From JBBCJT01 sp037190665 (GTDB lineage Bacteria; Pseudomonadota; Alphaproteobacteria; Acetobacterales; Acetobacteraceae), in the NCBI GenBank assembly GCA_037190665.1, contig JBBCJT010000076.1, forward strand, positions 1 to 16,231: a stretch of DNA of 16,231 bases, in the 5' to 3' direction. How positions within the stretch are numbered: position 1 is the stretch's first letter; the number at the start of each line of letters is the position of its first letter. The notes under the pieces are model-generated. The model searched no databases. It had not been told where the DNA came from and was given only the letters and a program-made list of their open reading frames with translations. Below, piece after piece: positions 7,515 to 13,588 of the stretch. A program made the translations under genes and the position numbers.

Positions 7515-8339
7515 TCAGGTGTCCGGCTTGTCGTCCTCGGGGACCGAGTGCACGCCGCCCGCCTTCTTCCGCTTGCGCGATTCGGCGGCGTAGGCACCGC
7601 GTTTGCGGTTCGCCATCGTGTTCGGCCGGACCACGGTGTGCTCGTAGGCTGCCCAGTCGTCCTCGGTGAGCTGGTCGAGCCGGGCGACCACCCGGTAATC
7701 GTTCAGCAGCCGGTCGTCATAGACGTAGTTCGGCACCGGCTGGGCGAGCAGCATCGGGAAATCGGCCTTGAACTCCACCGGCACATGGGTCCGCGTCAGC
7801 CGCAGGTTGCTGATGACGGGGCCGAACCAGTGGTCGGTCTCGACGATCCCCTCATAGGGTTCCCACCCGCCCGGCCGGGCGATGTTCGGCAGCCAGCGGA
7901 ACAGCAGCGCCCAGCCCGGCGCGGTGCGGGCGACGAGGCCGGTCCAGATCTGCACCAGCCCGGGCTCCGGCAGGGCTGCGAGGAAGGGCGGGGAGTAGCC
8001 CTTGATGTGCTCGGGGGCGACTTCGTCGAAGCGGGGGCGGAAGTCCGGGAACTGCACGGCCTTGAGCGGCAGCCACCCGCCCGATCCGGAGAAGGACCAG
8101 AAGACGTCGGCCCCGTCCCAGACCAGCGAGAAATCCATCGGCGGGAACAGGTACCAGCCGAAGCCGGAAGCGACCCGGGCTGCCTCGCAGTAGCGGAAGG
8201 CGCGGGTCGGCAGCGTGCCGGCGGCGGCCTGATCGGCCCGCTGCGGCGGACGCGCCTGTTCGATGAAGCGGTAGAAGGTGACGAGGGGGCCGTCGCGCTC
8301 CGTATCAGCGTGCGGCGCGGAACCGGGATCGGCGTTCAT
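7515..8339 (-). CDS. DUF6065-like protein of unknown function
   Basis: This encodes a 274-residue soluble protein without a signal peptide or membrane segment. I associate it from memory with the uncharacterised DUF6065 family; a profile search would settle this. It is rich in aromatic residues: YCEAARVASGFGWYLFPPMDFSLVWDG (50-76), DVFWSFSGSGGW, VQIWTGLVARTAPGWALLFRWLPN, ETDHWFGPVISNLRLT. The C-terminal tail is strongly basic (MANRKRGAYAAESRKRKK), then acidic. The ATG at 8337-8339 has AGGAG eight bases upstream; a GTG at 8364-8366 would add nine residues. It lies 84 bases after the repeat-protein gene on the same strand, separated by a hairpin, so co-expression at a lower level is likely. A role acting on the repeat protein is possible but unproven. 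Confidence 0.8.
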   Translation of the reverse strand: MNADPGSAPHADTERDGPLVTFYRFIEQARPPQRADQAAAGTLPTRAFRYCEAARVASGFGWYLFPPMDFSLVWDGADVFWSFSGSGGWLPLKAVQFPDFRPRFDEVAPEHIKGYSPPFLAALPEPGLVQIWTGLVARTAPGWALLFRWLPNIARPGGWEPYEGIVETDHWFGPVISNLRLTRTHVPVEFKADFPMLLAQPVPNYVYDDRLLNDYRVVARLDQLTEDDWAAYEHTVVRPNTMANRKRGAYAAESRKRKKAGGVHSVPEDDKPDT

Positions 8340-8369
8340 GGGCTGTGCTCCTGGGGGCGGACGCACGAA

Positions 8370-8398
8370 CCGCTCCGGAGAAGCCCACTCCGGAGCGG
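8370..8398 (-). terminator. Intercistronic hairpin between repeat-protein and DUF6065-like genes
   Basis: CCGCTCCGGAG (8370-8380) and CTCCGGAGCGG (8388-8398) form a perfect 11-bp stem with a 7-base loop, 25 bases past the repeat-protein stop and 30 bases before the next start. There is no T tract. It could act as a partial terminator or as an mRNA-stabilising element that keeps the upstream message more abundant. Confidence 0.5.
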
Positions 8399-8423
8399 GT
8401 GTCCGTAAAGCCTGTCTAGCAGA

Positions 8424-9389
8424 TCAGAGGGCCGGAGCGTAGCCGCCGAGCCGCACCTTGCCCTCGTCCTTGATGGAGGCCGGGGCCAGGGCCGGAGCGT
8501 AGCCGCCGAGGCGAACCTTGCCTTCGTCCTTGATGGAAGCCGGGGCCAGAGCCGGGGCGTAACCGCCGAGCCGCACCTTGCCCTCATCCTTGATGGAGGC
8601 CGGGGCGAGCGCCGGGGCGTAGCCGCCGAGGCGAACCTTGCCCTCGTCCTTGATGGAAGCCGGGGCCAGAGCCGGAGCGTAACCGCCGAGCCGCACCTTG
8701 CCCTCGTCCTTGATGGAGGCCGGGGCCAGAGCCGGGGCATACCCGCCGAGGCGGACCTTGCCCTCGTCCTTGATGGAGGCCGGGGCCAGGGCCGGAGCGT
8801 AGCCGCCGAGGCGAACCTTGCCCTCGTCCTTGATCGAGGCGGGAGCCAGCGACGGGGCGTAACCGCCGAGGCGGACCTTGCCCTCGTCCTTGATCGAGGC
8901 CGGGGCGAGCGACGGGGCGTAACCGCCGAGCCGCACCTTGCCTTCGTCCTTGCCTTCGTCCTTGATGGAGGCCGGCGCCAGCGACGGAGCGTAGCCGCCG
9001 AGGCGAACCTTGCCTTCGTCCTTGATGGAGGCCGGCGCCAGCGACGGAGCGTAGCCGCCGAGGCGCACCTTGCCTTCGTCCTTGATGGAAGCCGGGGCGA
9101 GCGACGGGGCGTAGCCGCCGAGCCGCACCTTGCCCTCGTCCTTGATCGAAGCCGGGGCGAGCGACGGGGCGTAGCCGCCGAGCCGCACCTTGCCCTCGTC
9201 CTTGATCGAAGCCGGGGCCAGCGACGGGGCGTAACCGCCGAGGCGGACCTTGCCTTCGTCCTTGATGGAAACCGGGGCCAGGGCCGGAGCGTAACCGCCC
9301 AGCCGCACCTTGCCCTCATCCTTGATGGAGATCGGGGGCAGAGCCGGGGCGTAGCCGCCGAGGCGAACCTTGCCGAAGTCCTTCACGGA
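8424..9389 (-). repeat. 60-bp coding minisatellite, 16 units
   Basis: The DNA repeats with a strict 60-bp period across the gene, broken once by a 12-bp direct duplication (8941-8952 and 8953-8964, ccttcgtccttg twice). The last unit is 9 bp short. Units are contiguous, without spacers. Copy number is likely to vary between strains. Confidence 0.95.
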
Positions 9390-9413
9390 AGCAGGGGCGA
9401 GAGCGACGGACAT
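8424..9413 (-). CDS. Tandem 20-residue repeat protein (16 units), unknown function
   Basis: This encodes 329 residues: an 8-residue start (MSVALAPA), then sixteen units of consensus SIKDEGKVRLGGYAPALAPA. The last unit stops after GYAPAL. Unit 1 varies (SVKDFG, ending ALPPI) and unit 2 ends in ALAPV. Units 3-9 carry SLAPA and the others ALAPA. Unit 8 has an in-frame KDEG duplication. Each unit has one Tyr, a Lys/Arg-rich KVRLGG core and an Ala/Pro linker. The protein has no Cys, Trp, Thr, signal peptide or membrane segment. Nucleotide differences between units are almost all synonymous, which supports real coding. The ATG at 9411-9413 has GAGGAG six bases upstream. The N-terminal VALAPAS resembles a unit tail, so the ancestor may have been a roughly 25-residue one-unit peptide. 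Possible roles are a multicore modified-peptide precursor or a flexible scaffold; I do not recognise the family. Confidence 0.85.
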   Translation of the reverse strand: MSVALAPASVKDFGKVRLGGYAPALPPISIKDEGKVRLGGYAPALAPVSIKDEGKVRLGGYAPSLAPASIKDEGKVRLGGYAPSLAPASIKDEGKVRLGGYAPSLAPASIKDEGKVRLGGYAPSLAPASIKDEGKVRLGGYAPSLAPASIKDEGKDEGKVRLGGYAPSLAPASIKDEGKVRLGGYAPSLAPASIKDEGKVRLGGYAPALAPASIKDEGKVRLGGYAPALAPASIKDEGKVRLGGYAPALAPASIKDEGKVRLGGYAPALAPASIKDEGKVRLGGYAPALAPASIKDEGKVRLGGYAPALAPASIKDEGKVRLGGYAPAL

Positions 9414-9494
9414 GGCAGGCTCCTCGAGTTAAGCTAGCAGTTGATTAAGGTTGGGTCTCACTGACCCGGTGGTTGCATGTTTAGCGGTCAGTCG

Positions 9495-9510
9495 TTAACT
9501 GACAGTTAAC
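9495..9510. promoter_or_regulatory. CtrA-type box 1 (TTAA-N7-TTAAC)
   Basis: TTAACTGACAGTTAAC matches the CtrA consensus TTAA-N7-TTAAC exactly. It sits in a perfect 21-bp palindrome at 9492-9512: TCGTTAACTG, a central A, and its inverted copy. It lies 82-97 bases upstream of the repeat-protein start codon, a suitable position for control of that gene. Confidence 0.6.
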
Positions 9511-9578
9511 GATTTAAGCTGCTGAGCGGGCTTCGGACAGAGTAAGCATTTGTCATCGACTTGCCTGCAATAGGCCCG

Positions 9579-9594
9579 TTAACAGAATGTTAAC
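9579..9594. promoter_or_regulatory. CtrA-type box 2 (TTAA-N7-TTAAC)
   Basis: TTAACAGAATGTTAAC is a second exact match to TTAA-N7-TTAAC, with the same GTTAAC-N5-GTTAAC layout as box 1 and 84 bp from it. It lies 166-181 bases upstream of the repeat-protein gene and about 240 bases before the plus-strand 93-residue gene, so it could serve either direction. Confidence 0.6.
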
Positions 9595-9832
9595 CTTTTT
9601 GGCCTGATTATTGGGACATTAATCTTATTCCGGAAAGATTTTCGCGATCAGTTTCCCATGGCACGCAATTCGAAATGCCAATCGTCCCATCGGTGACGGC
9701 CTGTGGCCGATTCCCTGCACAGAAATCACGATCGTTAACGGCGAACTCACGCGCTACCGCAGACCAGACCCGATTAAGGATTAGGGCACGGGTGGGCGTT
9801 CACGCTGCGCCCCCCTCAGGAGGCGTCGGGCG

Positions 9833-10114
9833 ATGAGCGGCGTAGTCTACCTGGTATCGCATCCGAAGGCCGGAAGTGACGTGCTGCTCCGCGTGCTCGA
9901 GGCCGCACAGCGCTACATCGCCTGCCACGCCGACCTCGCCGTCCCGTCCGATGCCCAGGTCGCCCCGCTCGCCGATCTTCAGCGGTCTTTCAATGACTTG
10001 CAGGCCGCGGTGCGGGATATGAACCGCCATTTCAGCGAAGACGATGGCCGCACGATGCTCGATGCCCTCGCAGCGTGCGGCGACTGCGGGCCTGCGCTTG
10101 CTGTAGCGCGCTAG
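9833..10114 (+). CDS. Small protein of unknown function (93 aa)
   Basis: I do not recognise this 93-residue protein. The ATG at 9833 has a strong AGGAGG nine bases upstream, which makes it a credible gene. It looks mostly helical: VLLRVLEAAQRYIACHADL and DLQRSFNDLQAAVRDMNRHF read as amphipathic helices, the second with coiled-coil character. A C-x2-C motif (CGDC) lies near the C-terminus and a third Cys lies in the first helix. There is no signal peptide or membrane segment. It ends nine bases before a strong hairpin and precedes the SARP-like regulator on the same strand, so it may be its own transcription unit. A small partner protein or regulator is possible. Confidence 0.65.
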   Translation: MSGVVYLVSHPKAGSDVLLRVLEAAQRYIACHADLAVPSDAQVAPLADLQRSFNDLQAAVRDMNRHFSEDDGRTMLDALAACGDCGPALAVAR

Positions 10115-10123
10115 CCCGCACTC

Positions 10124-10159
10124 CGGTCCGGACCGTTCCCTCCCCCACGGTCCGGACCG
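10124..10159 (+). terminator. Strong hairpin from two identical 12-bp palindromes
   Basis: CGGTCCGGACCG occurs twice, at 10124-10135 and 10148-10159. Each copy is itself a perfect palindrome, and the two can pair as a 12-bp stem with a 12-base loop, starting nine bases past the 93-residue gene. There is no T tract. Two identical palindromes 24 bp apart, 28 bases before the regulator's start, could instead be a dimer-binding operator. Confidence 0.55.
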
Positions 10160-10186
10160 CCCGGCTTCCTCCCGGCCTATTGATGA

Positions 10187-12229
10187 ATGGTGCAGTGCGT
10201 GAACGGACGTTACTGTCCCGTCGTGGTTGCAAACGTTGACGATATCGCGCCGCCCTTCGCCCGCACGATCGGAGGCTACCGGGTCCGGCTGCGGCTGATC
10301 GGCGAGATGGGTGCGTGGAATCTGGCCGGTTCCTCGGTCCTGCCGAGGAACCGCAAGACTCGGGCCCTGCTCGCCATCCTCGCCCTCTCGCCCCCCGGCC
10401 CCGTGCTGCGGACCCGGCTGGCCGAGCTGCTCTGGAGCACGCGCGGCAGCGAGCAGGCGCGCATGTCCCTGCGCCAGGCACTCCATGAACTCGGGGTCGT
10501 GCTGGCCACGTCCGGCGACCCGGTCATCCGTGCCACCCGCCATCACCTCGCGCTGCGGCCCGGCACCGTCTGGGTCGATGCGCAGGAAGGGGTGGGCGTC
10601 CGGCCGCAGGCGGCGGTGCTCGACCTGCTCGACGGCGAGTTGCTGGAGGACCTGCGCGACCTCGATCCCGCCTTCGATAGCTGGCGACGGGCCGAGAACG
10701 AGCGCATCCGCGACCGCGTCCGCGCGGTGGCCGAGGCGCTGGTCGGCTCTACCGATCCGGCCGAGAGCCAGCTTGCCGCCGAACGCCTGCTGGCGATGGA
10801 GCCGGCGCACGAGCCGGCCTGGCAGGTCGTCATCCGCCGCCACGTCGCGCGCGGCGACCGCGGCCTTGCGCTGGCCGCGCTGGAACGGGCCCGCGCCGCG
10901 CTCGCCCCCGTGGGCGGCGCCTCCCCCGAGACGGAGGCGCTTGCCCAGTTGCTGCGCTCCGGTCCTGCCGAGCCCCCGCCGGTCCCGGTCCAGCAGGAGG
11001 AGGAACCTCGCCCCCCGCGCCGGATGGTCGCGCGCGGCGCGCGCGTCGGCGTCCCGCCGCTGCGCGCCATCGGGGGCGAGCCGGACGATCATTTCTCCAT
11101 CGGCCTCGCCGAGGAGATCACCACCGCGCTCGCCCGCTTCCGCTGGCTGCCGCTGGTCGCCACCGGCAGCCTCGCGCGGCTGGCCGAGGCGGGCAGCGAT
11201 CCGGCCGCGCTGCGGCGGGATTACGGACTCGACTTCCTGCTGGACGGGACGGTCCAGCGGGCAGGGGGGCGGGTGCGGATCACGCTCCGCCTGCTCGACC
11301 TGAACGCGGACGGGGAGATGGTCTGGGCGCAGCGCTTCGACCGCGCGGCGGACGACATCCTGACGCTGCAGGACGAGATCGCCGCCGAGGTCGTCGCCCG
11401 CGTCGATCCGGAGATCCTGCTCATCGAGGCCCGGCGCGCCGGCTCCCGCCCCGCCGCCAGCATGGGCGCCTACGACCTGCTGCTGCGCGCGATCCCGCTG
11501 ATGTACCGGCTCGAACCGGCGGGCTTCGCCGAAGCCGGCGAGTTGCTGCGCGCGGCCACCGACATCGAGCCGGACTACGCCGCCCCCTACGCCTGGTACG
11601 CCTACTGGCACGTGTTCCTGATCGGCCAGGGCTGGACCGGCGACAGCCGCCAGGCGATGGAACATGCCGCCGCGGCCGCCGAGCGGGCGGTGCGGCTGGA
11701 TCCCGCCGATGCCCGCGGGCTGACCATCGCCGGCCACGTCCGCGCGTTCATGCACCGGCGGCTGGAGGAGGCGGTGGCACTGCATTCCCGCGCCCTGACG
11801 CTCAACCCGAATCTGCCGATGGCGTGGATGTTCTCCGGCGTGACGCTTTCCTATCTCGGCCGCCATGCCGAGGCGCTCGGCCGGATGGAACGCTACAAAT
11901 GCCTCTCGCCGCTGGATCCGCACGCCTTCTTCTTCGACGGCATGATGATGCTGCCGCACCTGCTGACGGGCGCACACGACAGGGCCGCCGAGATCGGCCG
12001 GCAGGTGACCGAGCTGCAGCCCGGCCTCAGCGCCGCCTACAAGCCCTACCTCGCCGCCCTCGGCCATCTTGGGGCCCTGGACGAGGCGGCCGAGGCGAGG
12101 CGGCGGTTGCTCGCGCTGGAACCCTGTTTCACGATCCGCGCCTATCTGGACGGCAGCCCTCTGGTGCGGGCGGAGGACCGGGAACACTTCGCCGCGGGGC
12201 TGCGGCTGGTGGGGCTGCCGGACGGGTGA
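10187..12229 (+). CDS. SARP-like regulator with TolB-type and TPR domains
   Basis: This encodes a 680-residue protein with three regions. Residues 31-125 resemble an OmpR/SARP-type winged-helix domain (RLRLIGEMGAWNLAG, then RNRKTRALLAILALSPPG, RTRLAELLWS, ARMSLRQALHEL). Residues 130-255 form a helical BTAD-like region. Residues 285-410 look like the TolB N-terminal-like domain found in adenylate-cyclase-type regulators (FSIGLAEEITTALARFRWLPLVA, DFLLDGTVQRAGGRVRITLRL, DGEMVWAQRFDR). Residues 425-680 hold TPR-like helices (AWYAYWHVFLIGQGW, AVRLDPADARGLTIAGHVRAF, ALTLNPNLPMAWMFSG). No membrane segment is seen, so it is a cytoplasmic DNA-binding regulator whose ligand is unknown. The ATG at 10187 lacks a clear ribosome-binding site; GTG codons further in are alternatives. 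It may regulate the island. Confidence 0.85.
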   Translation: MVQCVNGRYCPVVVANVDDIAPPFARTIGGYRVRLRLIGEMGAWNLAGSSVLPRNRKTRALLAILALSPPGPVLRTRLAELLWSTRGSEQARMSLRQALHELGVVLATSGDPVIRATRHHLALRPGTVWVDAQEGVGVRPQAAVLDLLDGELLEDLRDLDPAFDSWRRAENERIRDRVRAVAEALVGSTDPAESQLAAERLLAMEPAHEPAWQVVIRRHVARGDRGLALAALERARAALAPVGGASPETEALAQLLRSGPAEPPPVPVQQEEEPRPPRRMVARGARVGVPPLRAIGGEPDDHFSIGLAEEITTALARFRWLPLVATGSLARLAEAGSDPAALRRDYGLDFLLDGTVQRAGGRVRITLRLLDLNADGEMVWAQRFDRAADDILTLQDEIAAEVVARVDPEILLIEARRAGSRPAASMGAYDLLLRAIPLMYRLEPAGFAEAGELLRAATDIEPDYAAPYAWYAYWHVFLIGQGWTGDSRQAMEHAAAAAERAVRLDPADARGLTIAGHVRAFMHRRLEEAVALHSRALTLNPNLPMAWMFSGVTLSYLGRHAEALGRMERYKCLSPLDPHAFFFDGMMMLPHLLTGAHDRAAEIGRQVTELQPGLSAAYKPYLAALGHLGALDEAAEARRRLLALEPCFTIRAYLDGSPLVRAEDREHFAAGLRLVGLPDG

Positions 12230-12279
12230 TACGCCTATTCCTGTCTTGATCTGCATCCGCCGGTTGTGGATGGTGACAC

Positions 12280-13149
12280 GTGGGGAGCTTCGCCAAGCCA
12301 CCTGAGAACGTTTCGCCGCTGGCCGCCCCGGGGCTGCAGACAACCGCGTGGCCGCGCTTCGGTCATCGCCGGAAATTCGATCCGAAAGCCTATCAACTTC
12401 TGCTTTCCGCCATCCCGGCGATCTTCCGGCTCGACCGTGACGAATACCTGCAGGCGGGCCGGGATCTGGCTGAAGCCGTCGCGATCGAGCCGGAGTACGG
12501 CGCGGCCTCGGCCTGGTACGCCTACTGGCACATCTTCCTCGTCGGCCAGGGCTGGAGCGACAATCCGCGCGCGGCGATGGAGGCGGCGATGGAGGCGGCG
12601 GAGAACGCCGTCCGCCTCGATCCGTTCGACGCCAAGGCGTTGACCATCGCCGGCCACGTGCGCGCCTTCCTGCATCGCCGGCTGAACGAGGCTGCCGCGC
12701 TGCACGAGCGCGCGCTGGCGGTGGACCCCAACCTGCCGATGGCCTGGGCGTTCTCCGGCGTCGCCCTGTCCTACAGCGGCATGCAGGCGGAGGCGCTGGA
12801 CCGGCTGGACCGCTACAAGCACCTCTCGCCACACGATCCGCACGCCTTCTTTTTCGACGGCGCGATGATGCTGCCGCGGCTGCTGCTCGGCCGCTATGCG
12901 GAGGCGGCGGCGATCGGCCGGCGGGTCATCGCGCTCAAGCCCGGACTGTCGGCGTCCTACAAGCCGTACATCGCCGCGGTCGGCCATATCGGCGACCGCG
13001 ATGCGGCGGGCGCCGCGCGGGACCGGCTGCTGGAACTGGAACCGGCCTTCACCGTCGCCCGCTTCCTGGACGTCGCCCCCTTCGCGGAGCAGCGGGACCG
13101 GGAGCATTTCGCGGACGGCCTGCGCCGCGCGGGTATCCCGGAGCATTGA
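12280..13149 (+). CDS. TPR protein, truncated paralogue of the preceding regulator
   Basis: This encodes 289 residues. Residues 34-289 align with residues 424-680 of the upstream protein almost throughout: AWYAYWHIFLVGQGW, LTIAGHVRAFLHRRL, NLPMAWAFSGVALSYSG, DPHAFFFDGAMMLPRLL, PGLSASYKPYIAAVGHIG. It lacks the winged-helix, BTAD-like and TolB-like regions. DNA similarity is also clear: 21 identical bases at 11591-11611 and 12511-12531. It is in a different frame from the upstream gene, 50 bases after it, and TGA codons close the frame just before the GTG at 12280, which is the first possible start. The first 33 residues are Pro-rich and unrelated to the paralogue. It is either a functional stand-alone TPR protein or the remnant of a duplicated regulator; its intact frame favours function. 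Confidence 0.8.
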   Translation: MGSFAKPPENVSPLAAPGLQTTAWPRFGHRRKFDPKAYQLLLSAIPAIFRLDRDEYLQAGRDLAEAVAIEPEYGAASAWYAYWHIFLVGQGWSDNPRAAMEAAMEAAENAVRLDPFDAKALTIAGHVRAFLHRRLNEAAALHERALAVDPNLPMAWAFSGVALSYSGMQAEALDRLDRYKHLSPHDPHAFFFDGAMMLPRLLLGRYAEAAAIGRRVIALKPGLSASYKPYIAAVGHIGDRDAAGAARDRLLELEPAFTVARFLDVAPFAEQRDREHFADGLRRAGIPEH

Positions 13150-13160
13150 TGCGGCGGAGT

Positions 13161-13186
13161 CTTGCCGGTGAGAGGACATCGGCAAG
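13161..13186 (+). terminator. Terminator-like hairpin after the TPR gene
   Basis: CTTGCCGGTG (13161-13170) pairs with CATCGGCAAG (13177-13186): ten base pairs including one G-T wobble, with a 6-base loop, 11 bases past the stop. A T5 run occurs only 15 bases later (13202-13206). Confidence 0.5.
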
Positions 13187-13284
13187 GGGAATGGCATCCG
13201 CGTTTTTCGGGTCGGTGGTGCGTCCCTCACGCCCGTCCTGCCTGCTTGCTGAGAGGTTGAGGCAAGGAGCGTCTCGCAACGTCC

Positions 13285-13419
13285 CCCTCTCCCGCGTGGC
13301 GGGAGAGGGAGGGGCCCGCGCTTGCGCGGGAGGGTGAGGGGCGTTCGTGGAGGCGAGACCTCACCGTCGCGCTGGCGGAAGCACCCTCACCCCGGCCCTC
13401 TCCCGCAGGCGGGAGAGGG
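13285..13419. repeat. REP-like palindrome doublet (copy B of the composite module)
   Basis: Palindromes at 13285-13309 and 13396-13419 share the CCCTCTCCCGC / GCGGGAGAGGG arms of copy A. Between them lie GGGTGAGGGG (13332-13341) and CCCTCACCCC (13384-13393), facing each other as in copy A. An added small hairpin CCCGCG-CTTG-CGCGGG lies at 13315-13330. On the opposite strand the order and flanks match copy A as far as TCCTTGCCTCA (13268-13258). Confidence 0.8.
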
Positions 13420-13588
13420 GGCGCGGGAGCGAGGTTGTGCTTCTTCCTCAAAAGTAGAGGCCGTTGCGCACGCCGGAGAAGAGAGAAGGGAACGTCGCGA
13501 ACGTTGCGCAAAGCTCCCGCCCGTGGATGAGGGCGCGATATCGCCGGCGTGACCTGCCGGAATCAGCCCAAACGCGGGCCGCTACGGG

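Larger units (their letters stand above)
9414..9832. other. AT-rich divergent intergenic control region
   Basis: This 419-bp space lies between the divergently read repeat-protein gene and the 93-residue gene. It is much richer in A+T than the coding DNA around it. It contains ten TTAA tetramers, of which five lie in GTTAAC (9494, 9505, 9578, 9589, 9734). Four of those five form two pairs with identical 11-bp spacing. An imperfect palindrome centred on TTCCGGAA lies at 9621-9640. I could not place a convincing -35/-10 pair for either direction. Confidence 0.7.
13150..13588. other. Intergenic region between convergent TPR gene and hisA
   Basis: This 439-bp stretch carries the hairpin at 13161-13186 and REP copy B. 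Near hisA there is a direct repeat CGTTGCGCA (about 13462 and 13502) and a short hairpin CCGGC/GCCGG (13544-13560), possibly the end of the his transcript. I see no gene in it. Confidence 0.6.

Noticed and set aside
8424..9389. Regular 60-bp repeats considered as a CRISPR array
   Set aside because: The repeats are directly contiguous with no variable spacers, and the variation between them is synonymous in one reading frame, so it is a coding tandem repeat.
9429..9448. Third possible CtrA box from TTAA at 9429 and 9445
   Set aside because: The spacing between the two TTAA units is 12 bases, not 7, so it does not fit the consensus.
9800..12832. Very long open frame (about 1010 codons) on the minus strand opposite the regulator genes
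   Set aside because: It is antisense to two well-supported genes with recognisable domains, has low-complexity Arg/Gly/Ala composition and crosses the gap between those genes; a high-GC artefact.
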